Below are positions 33,700 through 43,804 of a DNA stretch of 64,000 nt, one piece after another. The DNA is from Petaurus breviceps papuanus (lineage: Eukaryota; Chordata; Mammalia; Diprotodontia; Petauridae). Where the stretch lies: positions 6,582,128-6,646,127 of the forward strand of contig JAMXIF010000031.1 of the NCBI GenBank assembly GCA_028583685.1, read 5' to 3'. The notes under the pieces were generated by a model. It did not search any database and had not been told where the DNA came from. It saw nothing but the letters and a program-made list of their open reading frames with translations. Position 1 is the stretch's first letter; every line of letters starts with the position of its first letter. The translations under genes were made by a program, and so were the position numbers.

Positions 33700-34310
33700 T
33701 ATAATCAGTTAGTCAACAAGCATTTATAAAGTACTTGCTTTGTGCCAGGCACTGTGCTCAGTGCTGGGGATACAAAGAAAGGGGAAAACATAGTCCCTGA
33801 AGTGACTTTTCCCATTAAAGAGACAAACTACAACTAACTATGTCCATACAAGACATATACAGCTTAAATGGAAGGTCATCTCAGAAGGAAGCACTAACGA
33901 CAGGGTTGACCAAGGAAAGACTTTCTATGCAAAGTACGATTTGAGCTGAGTTTTTAAGGAGTCTAGGGAAGCCAGGTGGTCGAGGTGAGGAGGGAGAGCA
34001 TTCCAGGCATAGGGACAGCGAGTGGAAAGCCATGGATTTGGAAAATGAAGTGGTATGTTTGAGAGTACAGTGCAAGTGCAGTGCCACTGGATGGAGAGGA
34101 GAATTAAGTGAAAGACCAGAAAGAAAGGAAGGAGTATGTTGTAAAAAGAAAAAAAAACAACTTTAAATACCAGACAAAGGATTTCATGTTTTATCTTGGA
34201 GGTTATAGAGAGTCTTTGGAGTTTATTGGGACTGGGTAGGGTAAGGATGACATGGTCAGACCCACCCTTGAGAAAAGTCAGTTTCACACCCTGAGTGGAG
34301 GATGAATGAC
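33700..34310 (-). mobile_element. L2 LINE 3' region with end of ORF, antisense
   Basis: Begins CAACAAGCATTTATAAAGTA and TGTGCCAGGCACTGTGCTCA. Minus-strand translation contains YAWNALPPHLDHLASLDSLK, the L2 ORF C-terminal segment. Confidence 0.88.
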
Positions 34311-34434
34311 ATGTATAAATGTGTGTGTGTATGCATGTTGTGGCTGAACCTTTGATTTCCTTGACATTTGGGAACTCCAGAAGTCAGAACTCCTCCTTAC
34401 TGTGTAGATCAGCACATGATCTTCAACTTAGTCT

Positions 34435-34520
34435 TAAAGAGTTCCTTGGGGCACTTTGAAGTTAAGCAACTTGCCTAGGGTAACATAACCAGTGGGGGTC
34501 TGTAAGTGGGAATCTAAGAA
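34435..34520 (-). mobile_element. MIR fragment, antisense
   Basis: GAAGTTAAGCAACTTGCCTA and GGGTAACATAACCAGT. Confidence 0.6.
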
Positions 34521-34854
34521 AAGGTAAAAAGTGTTTTCAGGAAGGAGACCAAAGTAACTAGGAATAGGTGGCAAAGAGCGACATTTTCTGTGCCTCCAAT
34601 TTGCTCTGTTCACTGCTATATATGCAGTGCCGCATGTTGGGAATGGAACAGTCAAGATTAAAGGCTTTGCTATTTCAACAGTATTTCCACAAACTAAATA
34701 TAAATAGCCTCAACCCCTGATCCATCTGAAGAGATCACAGCTGTAGCATCCTTCTGCAGCTGCAGGGTTACATTGGGCTTATTTATAAAAACAGTTATTG
34801 TGTGATATGGAGTTAGGAGTTCTCTTCACCATAGCAAATGTAGAGAGACAGGAG
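34521..34854. other. Unassigned intronic DNA
   Basis: Nothing recognised. Confidence 0.5.
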
Positions 34855-35030
34855 TCTGGCTGAAGAATCCTAGATTCCTAGAATCATGAGAGTCTGTAGA
34901 GGCCTTAAGAAACACATGACTCAGTCCATTCATTTTTATTAATTATGAAACTGGAAACCTTGAATGGTAAAATGCCTTGACTAAGGTCAATGCGAGTCAA
35001 TCTTTTGTTATTATAACCAAGAAATTGAAT
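34855..35030 (-). mobile_element. MIR/L3-tailed SINE, antisense
   Basis: TAGAATCATGAGAGTCTGTA, then TTAATTATGAAACTGGAAAC. Confidence 0.5.
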
Positions 35031-35084
35031 GCAATCTTTTGCTGTGGTAAGAAGGCATATATTCCAGGGATGAGGAACCAATAA

Positions 35085-35480
35085 TCTGTATTATTATAGT
35101 AATAATAATTAGTAAGATCACATATGGAATATTGTGTTTAATTTTGGATGCCATATTTTAGGAAGCACATTAATGACCTAGAATATGTCCAGATCAGGGA
35201 GGGGTTGAAGGAATTAAGGGTGTTTCACTTAGAGAAGAAAAGACTTAGGGAAACAAGTAACAGTCATCTTTAAGTATTTGAAGGGGGATCAGCCTTCTAT
35301 AAGCTTGACCCTATGGGGCAGAACTCCTGGAAGTGGGAGGAAGTTGTGAAGAAATAAATTTAGGTTTCACTAAGAAAAGACTTACCAACAATTAGCACTA
35401 TCCAAAAGTGGAGTAAAATGTCTGGAGAGGGAAAGTCTGGAATACTCTTTGTTGGGAATGTTGTAAAGGATTGTTGAGAG
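35085..35480 (+). mobile_element. L3/CR1 LINE 3' region
   Basis: ATATGGAATATTGTGTTTAA, GAAGAAAAGACTTAGGGAAA, TCTTTAAGTATTTGAAGGGG, CTATGGGGCAGAACTCCTGG and AGCACTATCCAAAAGTGGAG follow the CR1/L3 order. An antisense MIR scrap follows at about 35530-35615. Confidence 0.82.
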
Positions 35481-35944
35481 GGTTGTAATGAATGGATTGG
35501 ACCATGGAGATCCTCTTCAATTCACATTCAGTTGTTATCATAGTTAGGAGGAGAGCCAGACCTAAAATACAGGTCTTCTAATTCCCAGTCCAATGCTATT
35601 TGTTATACCAACCATCAATTGATTTTTTTTAAACTAGGCTGGTTGCCTTTCTAATCACTGTAAGTGCTATAATATTTTGATATTCAGAGATATGCTTCCA
35701 TGCTTATTCTTCCTTAGGTAGTCCCATGTGCTAGTCTCCTTACAGATATTCGGTCTCCATGTGTTTAACTGACTGATCCTCTTTCATAGACTAGGTGTAT
35801 CTTCACTGTTCAGTGCCCAAGATGCAAAGACAGCCTCTGCCATGGGTTATTAAAAGGCACCTCCTAGCTAGAAATCTGTAGCCACTGTTACTGTCAGTGG
35901 CTAATATAATTATTGTAATTATTCATACTTATCTTCAGTTGAAC

Positions 35945-36360
35945 ATCATAAAACTTTATTAAGCTCTTGTTATGTACAGAAATTCTCTGTAGACCAGGGG
36001 TGGGGAACCTGCAGCCTCATGGCTACATATGTTCATCCCTTTGACTGAATTTAAACTTTAGTCAAAAGGTCACAGGTCTACAACCCTGCTGTAGACCCTT
36101 AGAGAAAAACAAAGTTTTGCCAAGAAGCAATCTTTCCTTTCATGGACAGCAACCAGCAAACGAATACTTGTTCAAATAACTAAAATTCAAATAATATATA
36201 ACTTCGACAGAGGAATTCTTTACAAAGTACTATATGAGGTTTGGGTTGGGTGAAGTCATCCATCATCAGTGATTGAAATCAGAGAAGGATTTATTGAAGA
36301 GGTGATATTTGAAATTGACTTTAAAGAATGATTAAAAATTCAGCATCCCAAGAGGGATGT
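35945..36360 (-). mobile_element. L2 LINE 3' region, antisense, interrupted
   Basis: AACTTTATTAAGCTCTTGTT begins the antisense L2 end. After the small insertion it continues less clearly toward AAGGATTTATTGAAGAGGTG. Confidence 0.6.
35995..36088. mobile_element. Short hAT-type MITE (94 bp)
   Basis: It starts CAGGGGTGGGGAACCTG and ends CTACAACCCTG, imperfect inverted ends. It is flanked by a perfect 8-bp duplication, CTGTAGAC, at 35987-35994 and 36089-36096, as expected for hAT elements. Confidence 0.75.
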
Positions 36361-36404
36361 AGCTTCTGCCAGCTACAGGAAATGACATCATCAAAGGGAA
36401 CCCG

Positions 36405-36550
36405 TAGCTCTGTGGTATAGTGGATAGTGCCCTGGGCCTAGAGTCAGAAAGACCTGAGTTTAAATCTGGCCTGAGTTGTGAGGATCAGAGGAGATATTAT
36501 AAAGTGCTTAGCATATAGTAAGTCGATGTAAATGTTAGGTAGTAGGAGAA
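36405..36550 (+). mobile_element. MIR3-type SINE, internally deleted
   Basis: GCTCTGTGGTATAGTGGATA, AGAGTCAGAAAGACCTGAGT and AAAGTGCTTAGCATATAGTA. The middle third is absent; GA-rich sequence follows to 36600. Confidence 0.82.
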
Positions 36551-36624
36551 GGTGGAGGAGGAGGAGGGAGAGGAAGAAGAGAAAGAGGAGGAGACATGTT
36601 AAAAGAGGAGAGAATGTACTATTT

Positions 36625-36810
36625 CTACTAGAGCAGAAAGTATGTGAAGGGAAATTTATGAGATAAGGTTTAAAAGTCAGAATAGAATGAGATTATAGGG
36701 GGTCTTGAAAGCCAGTTCAACAAGTTTTGAAAGGCGTGAGGAGCCACTAAAGATTTTTAGGTTTACAAGTCACATGCCCAGATTTGTGAAGAAAGATTAA
36801 CATGGTAGTA
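36625..36810 (-). mobile_element. L2 LINE fragment, antisense
   Basis: GGGGTCTTGAAAGCCAGTTC, GAGGAGCCACTAAAGATTTT and TCACATGCCCAGATTTG match the antisense L2 ORF end. Confidence 0.6.
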
Positions 36811-36819
36811 GTATAGAAA

Positions 36820-36955
36820 AAATAAAGGCAATATGATAGAGTGAGGAGAATACTGGTCTTGCAATCAGGGAGAGTTGGGTTCAAATCTCAACTCTGCCCC
36901 TAGTTTTGTGACCCTGAGCAAATCACTTAACTTTTAGGTACCTCTAGGATTTGTC
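36820..36955 (+). mobile_element. MIR-type SINE
   Basis: AGAGTTGGGTTCAAATCTCA and GTGACCCTGAGCAAATCACT. Confidence 0.8.
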
Positions 36956-37057
36956 TAAGTCTTGAGTTACCCTTAGCATTGGTGAAGAAAAATTCCATAG
37001 TTGGATTTCTCTATGTCAACAAGTCAAAGATCTTCCACATATTGGCATCACATAGAG

Positions 37058-37210
37058 CATGGATTCTTAACCTCTTTTGTGTCATGGACTTCTTTGGCAA
37101 TCTGTTGAAGCCTGTGAATATCTTCTTAGAATAATGTTTTTAAAATCATAAAAATAAAATGCATAGAATTACAAAGGAAGCTCATCATATTTAAATAGTT
37201 ACCTATATAT

Positions 37211-37246
<36 letters not shown>

Positions 37247-37283
37247 TTTAAACAGTTCATAGACCCCAGGTTAAGAATCTCTG
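37058..37283. mobile_element. hAT-like MITE with internal AC/AT microsatellite
   Basis: Inverted ends: CATGGATTCTTAACC at the left and GGTTAAGAATCTCTG at the right. It carries (AC)n(AT)n at 37205-37247. An exact 8-bp duplication is not evident. Confidence 0.65.
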
Positions 37284-37499
37284 GTACATAGGATAGATTA
37301 GAAAATATAGAGATGGAAAGCAAAACTGTTAGAAGGATATTCTCACAGTTCAAGTGAGAGATAGGGGGAGCCATAATATTATGGTAGTAATGGAAATAAA
37401 GATGGACTGATCTAAGATGCATCGAGAACATAGAACTGAGAGAATATGGTAATAGACTCTATATGAGAGATGAGTCAAAGTTCATTACATGAACACCCT

Positions 37500-37650
37500 A
37501 AATAGAACTTTAAGGTTCTCATAATAACCTTGTGAAGTTGACACTTCGGATATCATTATACCCATTTAACAAAGGAGGAAATAGGGAATAGAAAAGCTAA
37601 GTGTGGGCTTTGTCTGCAGATACAAAGGTATAAAGTGGCAGAGCCATAGT
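37500..37650 (-). mobile_element. MIR3-type SINE, antisense
   Basis: AACTTTAAGGTTCTCATAAT and TATACCCATTTAACAAAGGA. Confidence 0.7.
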
Positions 37651-37654
37651 CTTT

Positions 37655-37915
37655 TGCTGAATGGTGCAGTTGATAGAGTACTGGGCATGGATTCAGGAAG
37701 ACCAGAATTCAAATATGGCCACAAATGTTTATTAGCTTTATCACTCTAGGCAAGTTGCTTAACCACTGTCTTCCTCGGTTTCCTCAACTGTAAAATGGGA
37801 ATAATAAGAGCACTTACCTCCCTGCATTGTCATTCAGATCAAATGTAATAATATTTGTAAAGTACTTGGTACAGTGTCTGGCATATAATAGTCACTTAAT
37901 AAACGCTTGCCCCTG
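37655..37915 (+). mobile_element. MIR3-type SINE
   Basis: ATGGTGCAGTTGATAGAGTA, CAAGTTGCTTAACCACTGTC, CAACTGTAAAATGGGAATAA and AGTCACTTAATAAACGCTTG. Confidence 0.85.
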
Positions 37916-37994
37916 CCCCCCTTTTCATTCACCTCCCTTCCCGATTGCTTCTTCTGCTCTAGCATACTGAGTTCATGAGTTGCCTGTTGATTCC

Positions 37995-38085
37995 TTTTCA
38001 TCCATTTAACCAGTGTTTATTGAGCCCTTGCTATGCATGGGGCACTCTTCTAGATTTTGCTGCTAATTCAAAGTATAAAGCAGAA
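37995..38085 (-). mobile_element. L2 LINE 3' end, antisense
   Basis: AGTGTTTATTGAGCCCTTGC and TGCATGGGGCACTCTTCTAG. Confidence 0.65.
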
Positions 38086-38470
38086 TTTGAATGACCGATT
38101 TTGGTACCTAGGGCAAAGAGCATGAGATGTGTGCCCTCAAATCAACCTGGTAATTCGCGGTTTGAAAATAATATAGAAAGAAATTAAGACAAATTCACTT
38201 GAACAGAGGATGGGAAGGGAGCAGAATTCGTTACTATAGTAACATTAATGCTGAAAGAGAGCTGTTAACTTTTTTTAATTTTTGGTGCCTGAGGGCAAAG
38301 CCCACACGATCCAGCCAAATTATTACTCCAAGTAGAAAATATATTTCTTCACCTCCAAGAGCTATAATAACCTCCTTGAGGAGCCAGCACAAGCAGACAC
38401 GTAACAATGAAATGAAGTAGTATGTAGTCAATGCCAGATGAACAGCAGCGATGCTAAGTGCTGACCATTC
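38086..38470. other. Repeat-free intronic segment with a perfect palindrome
   Basis: No repeat recognised. It contains the palindrome at 38230-38243. Candidate regulatory DNA. Confidence 0.4.
38230..38243. promoter_or_regulatory. Candidate RFX X-box palindrome
   Basis: GTTACTATAGTAAC is a perfect 14-bp palindrome close to the RFX X-box pattern GTTRCC-AT-GGYAAC. Binding is inferred from sequence only; one such match in 64 kb can arise by chance. Confidence 0.4.
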
Positions 38471-38659
38471 AAACAAAGGATGTATCGCTTTCAGCTGCCT
38501 TCTCACGCTAGAACATCCCTCCCTCCTTGTAGCCTCTTTCTCATACTGACAAGGTCCCCCCTAACCACCATTCTGAGGACAGGTCCAAACCAACCATCCT
38601 CATTTTTCTCTGAATTCTCTGAATTTCATCCCCTCCATTCCTTCCCCTTCCTTTTCTTT

Positions 38660-39070
38660 TCAGTTTTCTTGTATGTATGTCTTTTTCTGCCCCCAAAAGA
38701 AAGTAAACTGCTTGAGGGCAGAGACTGTCTTTTTTGCTTACATTTGCAAAGGCAGCTAGCAAGTGGCCAGGGAATAGAGTTATGCTGGCAGTCAGGAAGA
38801 CCTGAGTTCAAATTAGAGAAAACACTTACCAGCTGTGTAACCCTGGGCAAGTCACTTAACCCCCTGCCTGCTTCAGTTTCCTCAATGGCAAAAGGTGGGG
38901 GGAGTAATAATAGGACCTACCCCAAAGGGTTGTTGTGAATATCAAATGAAATAATATTTGTAAAAATCACTTAGCACAGTGCCTGGTACATTGTAGTCAC
39001 TATAGAAATACTTTTTCCCTTCCCCTTGCCCCTTTATATTTGTATTCCCAACACTTAACAACATCACAAA
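38660..39070 (+). mobile_element. L2 LINE 3' end split by a SINE
   Basis: AACTGCTTGAGGGCAGAGAC ends at about 38745 and TATTTGTATTCCCAACACTT resumes at about 39038. A SINE fills the gap. Confidence 0.75.
38746..39035 (+). mobile_element. MIR3-type SINE inserted in L2
   Basis: CAGTCAGGAAGACCTGAGTT, GTGTAACCCTGGGCAAGTCA, AAAGGGTTGTTGTGAATATC and CACTTAGCACAGTGCCTGGT. Confidence 0.85.
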
Positions 39071-39089
39071 GAATGTAACATTTGATTTG

Positions 39090-39400
39090 GTTGTTGGAAG
39101 ACAAACAGAATTTTTAAAGTAAGAGATAGGGGTGGAGGGAATATCAGCAAAGTCATTAATGTGTGTTCAGGGAACAATGACTAGATCATTTTGGCTAAGA
39201 GTTGAGAGATGACTCAGGTGTATTGGGACCAGATTGTGAAGGTTCTTGAATTCCAGACTAAGGAGTTTGAACTTTTTAGTGTAGATAGTGGGAAGTCATC
39301 AAGTATTTAAGAAAGGAAGAACATTTTATTTTTACGAAAATTAATCTGGTAATAGAATCAGGATGTTCTGAAGGGGGAAAATACCAGAGGTGGTAAGAAG
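39090..39400 (-). mobile_element. L2 LINE ORF-end fragment, antisense
   Basis: ACCAGATTGTGAAGGTTCTT and GAACATTTTATTTTTACGAA fit the antisense L2 region also seen at about 34200. Confidence 0.6.
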
Positions 39401-39638
39401 GCTCCTTGTCAGGTAAAGTCAGAAAGAACTAGCCCTTGAGGGTACACCTCCAAGTCACCAGGAGGAAATGTGCTAGTTTCTACAAACCCCATTGGAAAAA
39501 AGGAAGATGTGGGGTCGTCTTCTGTGCTCCAACCACTTACCCTAATTCCACGGCTTGGCAGGAAGGAAGCCTGAAGGGTTTAAAAGTGAAAAAGAGCTAG
39601 GAGCCAGAGGCTACGGAAATTTTCAAATTAAGATATAA

Positions 39639-39642
<4 letters not shown>

Positions 39643-39692
<50 letters not shown>
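39643..39692. repeat. (TA)n microsatellite
   Basis: About 25 uninterrupted TA units. Confidence 0.98.
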
Positions 39693-39695
<3 letters not shown>

Positions 39696-39844
39696 TTTAG
39701 GGGAAGGCTAATGGAACCCTTCCCAATCCCATACCCAAGAATTGTGGGCCTTGAGAACTGTGGTTGGGTGTATGCATGTTGCATTGGTTTTCTGTAGTCA
39801 TGACACAGATTTTCATTGCAAAGATATTGCCTCCTCCCTCTCTT

Positions 39845-40015
39845 AGTATAAGAAAGAGAGCTGGGTGGCAGAGTGGAGAGAGAACACTGGAGGTTTCCAT
39901 AGCACCTACCTCCCAGGTCTGGTGTGAGTATTAAAGGAGATAATAATTTTAAACACTTACTACATAGTGAGCTACAGAAATGTTAGCTACTGTTATAATT
40001 GTTGTTATTATTATC
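39845..40015 (+). mobile_element. MIR3-type SINE, internally deleted
   Basis: GAGCTGGGTGGCAGAGTGGA, then CACCTACCTCCCAGGTCTGG and GTGAGCTACAGAAATGTTAG. Confidence 0.8.
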
Positions 40016-41205
40016 ATATATATGCAGGTTGGGATTTTTTCTTTAACTTGTATTCTTAGTGAGGTGCCTAGGAAACTAGAAGGTTAAATGATTTGCCTCA
40101 GGGGGAAATTAAATCCAGTCTTCCTGGCTGTAAGGTCAGACCGTGCTTCCTGCTTTTCTCTGGACTATTAGCACATTTTCCAGCACATAATAAGCAGCCA
40201 ATAAATTCCTTGTTAGTTTGTTCCTCCTTTTACAATTCCCTATCCGGGGAAAATCACAGGTCCAGTCTCTATCTGGACAAGACAGAGGCTATTCTCCTGG
40301 CTGTTTGTGTTAATTCAGCAAGTGAAAAAAATGTGTTTTCACTTGAAAGATCAAAGGTTGTGGCTAAATTATTCCCTAAAATCTGAGTGAAATATAACAG
40401 TTTCTGTCAGAATTTCCCATCAGCTAGATATTTGGACACCTGTAGACATAGATGAAGTCTAAACTTTGCCCAGCCTCTCATTAAAACAACTAGAAAAATC
40501 CCCCACCTCAAACAAAACAAAACCCAGAAAATATCACCAAAACCAAATATCCTTTCTTTTTTTTTCCAGAAACTTGACCTCTTGCTCCATTTTTCCCTTG
40601 GTCTATCAAAAATAAAGCCAGGTTAAAAGAGTGGATATAATACTGAATAGAAGATTTTTTATTTCAAAATCTATTAATTGGTTATAACTCTCTTAGCTTA
40701 AAAAGCTTAGAAAGTATGAAGCAAGTTAACAATTTCAATCATGCATCATACCCTTAGGCAAACTCACCCAAATAGCTACTAGAATTAAATTAGGATGTAT
40801 ACTTGCTTCTGGAATCTTGCCAGCTCATTTCTGGTTGAAGTGTGTACTTTAAGAGCCTAGGAGACCTGAGCAGAGAGCCAATAGTCTATATTATTTCGAA
40901 GTCCCCCTTATCATGAGCATGATATGAGGAAATTGCTCTCTTGTATTTTCAGAAAAGATATTTAACATTTGCCCCAATGTCAGTAGTGTGTAAAATACTC
41001 ACCCTCTATGTATTTTGGTGAATGTCACTGTCAGTATGGCTTTTGAGTGTACAGGTGGCTGGTTTTGTTACTCTTCTGGGCCCTTATGTCTCTGGACTGA
41101 TAGCAAGGAGGTGATACAGTAGTATTCCTGGTATAAAGCTTTCCCTGAGAATTCAAATATAGAAAACTCAAACCTGAGCACTTGAGCTTGTTTGTGCAAA
41201 CAGCT
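40016..41205. other. Mostly unassigned intronic DNA
   Basis: A MIR-like antisense scrap is visible at about 40060-40170 (AGGTTAAATGATTTGCCTCA). No coding signal in the remainder. Confidence 0.5.
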
Positions 41206-41280
41206 CACCAATTTGGCTGCTAGATAGTACAATGCATAGAATGTTGGGTTTGGAGTCAGGGATTCCTGAGCTCTGATCCA

Positions 41281-41445
41281 GAAATCATTTAGTCCAACCC
41301 CTTCATTTCAAAGATGAGGAAACTAAGGACCCAGATCATGAAATGATTTGCCCATGGTCACCTACCTAGTTAATGATATAACCAGGACTTTATAACCCAG
41401 GCTTCTTGACTTTGCATCCGCTGCTTTTAATATCAAGGAAATTCA
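41281..41445 (-). mobile_element. MIR/L3-tailed SINE, antisense
   Basis: AAATCATTTAGTCCAACCCC and AAAGATGAGGAAACTAAGGA. A plus-strand SINE head (about 41210-41280) abuts it. Confidence 0.75.
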
Positions 41446-41454
41446 TTTCAGCAA

Positions 41455-41800
41455 ACTTTTAAAAATTGCTACTTTATGCAAGACTCTGTACTTGGTGTTG
41501 AGTATACAAAGATGGTAAGTGATGTGGGCCTTGTTTCCAGTCATTTCTGACTCTTTGTGACCCTATTTGGGATTTTCTTAGCAAAGATACCAGAACATTT
41601 GCCATTTTCTTCTCCAGTTCATTTTACAAATGAGGAAACTGAGGCAAACAGGGTTAAGTGACCTGCCCAGGGTCACACAGCTAGTAAGTATCTGAGGCTG
41701 AATTTTAACTCAGGAAGATGTCTTCCTGACTTCAGGCCACTATATCCACTGAGCCACCTAGCTACTCCTCAAGGAACTTAAAGACTAATAAAAAAGAGAT
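41455..41800 (-). mobile_element. L2 LINE 3' end, antisense, split by a SINE
   Basis: TTTATGCAAGACTCTGTACT and TTGAGTATACAAAGATGG precede the SINE. CTCAAGGAACTTAAAGACTA continues the L2 after it. Confidence 0.75.
41525..41768 (-). mobile_element. RTE-tailed SINE, antisense, inside L2
   Basis: CATTTCTGACTCTTTGTGAC tail, TTACAAATGAGGAAACTGAG, CTGCCCAGGGTCACACAGCT and head complement CTGAGCCACCTAGCTACTCC. Confidence 0.9.
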
Positions 41801-42136
41801 TACATGTCAACATGTATAGAAATAAGAATGGACTGACTTGACAGGGTGATCAAAATTCCTAGACCAAATGGGTGATTGCAGTTGTTTCATTCAGCATTAG
41901 TGGCCAAAATGAATCACTCCATCACCACTCGAGTCACCCACAGTACAGTGTTGGATTGTAATGATCATTAGAGGAAAAAATAAATTCCAAGTAGCCCTCA
42001 GAACATTATACTAAAATGGTTCGATTACTGAGCATGAGACCAAATAGCAGCATTTCAGACTGCAGTAAAAAGTAGTCCACAGTTTTGTGTGGGCCTGCCT
42101 GGTTAATTGCATTGTTTTTTTTTCTTCCCAAATTAG
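41801..42136 (+). other. Intron end before the DPP6 exon
   Basis: No repeat recognised. It ends in the pyrimidine tract and AG acceptor of the exon. Confidence 0.6.
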
Positions 42137-42257
42137 ATATTTATCTTTGAGAACAACATCTACTACTGTGCACATGTGGGGAAACAAGCGATCCGGGTGG
42201 TCTCTACAGGGAAAGAAGGTGTCATATACAATGGTCTCAGTGACTGGCTATATGAAG
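42137..42257 (+). CDS. DPP6: Internal coding exon of DPP6 (dipeptidyl-peptidase-like protein 6)
   Basis: DPP6 is a single-pass type II membrane protein. It is an auxiliary subunit of Kv4 A-type potassium channels and lacks peptidase activity because the DPP4-family catalytic serine is replaced. This 121-bp exon starts in phase 0 and ends after the first base of a codon. It reads [16 protein letters not shown], then [11 protein letters not shown], then [13 protein letters not shown]. From memory this matches human DPP6 at roughly residues 250-295 of the long isoform, in the extracellular beta-propeller. The paralogue DPP10 shares IFENNIYY and DWLYE but differs between them, so DPP6 is preferred. 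The acceptor is a pyrimidine tract followed by AAATTAG; the donor is GAAG|GTAAGA. The last Glu belongs to the WLYEEE motif, equivalent to the substrate-binding double-Glu motif of DPP4, so the splice junction cuts that motif. A longer open frame covers the exon in a different phase and is not the product. Flanking exons lie outside the window or were not recognised. Confidence 0.94.
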
Positions 42258-43080
42258 GTAAGACATCCCAGCTCAGAGATAAAAAGTGGGGCTTTTTATA
42301 ATTTGAATTTGAGCATAGAAGAAACTGAAGATGCTCAAGTCTGCATTCAATTGAAAGGGAAATACAAGAAATTTGGAGGATCTTCAAGCTGTCACATATA
42401 TTGTAATAGGGACTGCTTGCCTGATATGCCCCAGTGGGAGGGGAATGTCAAACTTGACCGGCCATGTGTTCCAATGTTCTTTTTTCCTTGGAAATATTTT
42501 AACAAACAGATTTGTTCTATTAGACCTCGATGGCTGGCAATATTCATTATTACAAATGTAAGCATAGCTCCAACTGGACAAAGGTTTTTTGCCCAGGGTA
42601 CTATGTGATATCAAGGGAAGAAAATAAAAATTGTCATGAAGAAAATACCTGGGTGATTTCCTCTTCTGAGTGCTAGCACCTTGCTAGACATTTTCTACTA
42701 GTGAATACATTTTAACTCCATTCATGATACATTTGTGATTAGCAGATATGTGTAGTCATATGGAATAACTAAATACTTGTTAGTTTAGCTTTCATTTTAA
42801 AACACTTGTAATCAATCATTGTGCCTCATTAGATGTTGAAAAATGTTCATTTGTGAATGTCATTGAGAAATCCCAATTTGTACTATTTTTTCCCTCCTCG
42901 GTATATGGGTCAAGCATGGTTATTTCCAATGACATTTTATTGATAAGCAACTTAAGCTCTTGTCAGACTCTGTGCCTGGGACCAGATGATGACAGAAAAT
43001 ATTCATCTTGGTAGTAAAGTTCCAAGGGAAAGGGAAACAAATGCTGAGGTGGTGTTGAGTCAATGTGCTTGTTATTGTTG
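42258..43080 (+). other. Intron start after the DPP6 exon
   Basis: The GTAAGA donor is followed by unassigned, repeat-poor DNA. Confidence 0.6.
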
Positions 43081-43084
43081 TTAA

Positions 43085-43330
43085 TTTATTAAGTATCAAT
43101 TTCATTCATACAACAAATATTTATTCAGTGGGTATTTGTGCAGGAATACCATCCTGGACATTGGGAGAGATGCAGAGTTGATAGCAGGCAAGATTCTTGA
43201 CTTCATAAAGCTTCTAATCTAGGAAGAAGATAAGACAGAGACAATGATCATTGATAAAGAACTATAATACAAAATTCTCAGAAAACATTTAGAGTGAAGC
43301 AGAACAAAGTTCTATGAATTTTTCATGCTG
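43085..43330 (-). mobile_element. L2 LINE 3' end, antisense
   Basis: ACAACAAATATTTATTCAGT, CCTGGACATTGGGAGAGATG and TTCATAAAGCTTCTAATCTA. Confidence 0.7.
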
Positions 43331-43384
43331 AACCTCTGTATCCCAATGACTTTCAGCATTTTACATACTAAAAGGTTTGGGAGA

Positions 43385-43804
43385 GAAGTGATTTCATGCA
43401 ACTCTTCATAATCTGGCCCCTTGCTAGGTTTCCAGTCTTCTTCCTCTAGTGACACTGGTTTGCTTGCAGTTCTCTAAACGTGACAGTCCATCTTCCATCT
43501 CCATACCTTTGCATAGGCAGTCCTCCTTGCCTGAAATACTGTGGCCCTTCGCCTCACCTTCCTGGGTTCCTTGATGACTCAGCTGAAGTCCCACTTTCTA
43601 CAGGAGGCCTTTCCTAGCCTTCCATCTACCAGTGCCTTCCCCTTCCATACTCTTGTATATATCTCGTTATTTACATGTTATCTCCTCCATTAAAATATCA
43701 CCTCTTTGAGGGCAGGAAATGTTTTTACTTTTCTTTATATTTCCAGTATTTTCACAGTGCCTGGTGTATAGTAAGTGCTTAATAAATGCTGATTGACTGA
43801 CTAG
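43385..43804 (+). mobile_element. L2 LINE 3' region
   Basis: ATAATCTGGCCCCTTGCTAG, TGATGACTCAGCTGAAGTCC, TCACCTCTTTGAGGGCAGGA and TTAATAAATGCTGATTGACT, complete to the end. Confidence 0.9.

Larger units (their letters stand above)
1..42136 (+). other. DPP6: Upstream DPP6 intron (3' part of it)
   Basis: Everything before the exon is read as one intron. I looked for the preceding propeller segment (LQYAGWGPKGQQL) and saw no match. The intron is filled with antisense L1, L2, L3/CR1, MIR3 and younger SINEs. It ends in the pyrimidine-rich acceptor just before 42137. DPP6 introns are known to be very large in mammals, so more than 42 kb is not surprising. An unrecognised alternative first exon cannot be excluded. 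Confidence 0.75.

Noticed and set aside
38480-38938. 152-codon plus-strand open frame
   Set aside because: It runs from unique DNA through an L2 end into a SINE, so it is not a gene.
39643-39692. TA run as a functional cruciform or replication origin
   Set aside because: A plain dinucleotide microsatellite explains it.
1-42136. Additional DPP6 exons
   Set aside because: The adjacent protein segments (LQYAGWGPKG upstream, HWWSPDGTRLAYA downstream) were looked for and no match was seen in either flank.
42087-42608. 173-codon plus-strand open frame over the DPP6 exon
   Set aside because: It is in a different phase from the real exon and runs through both splice sites.
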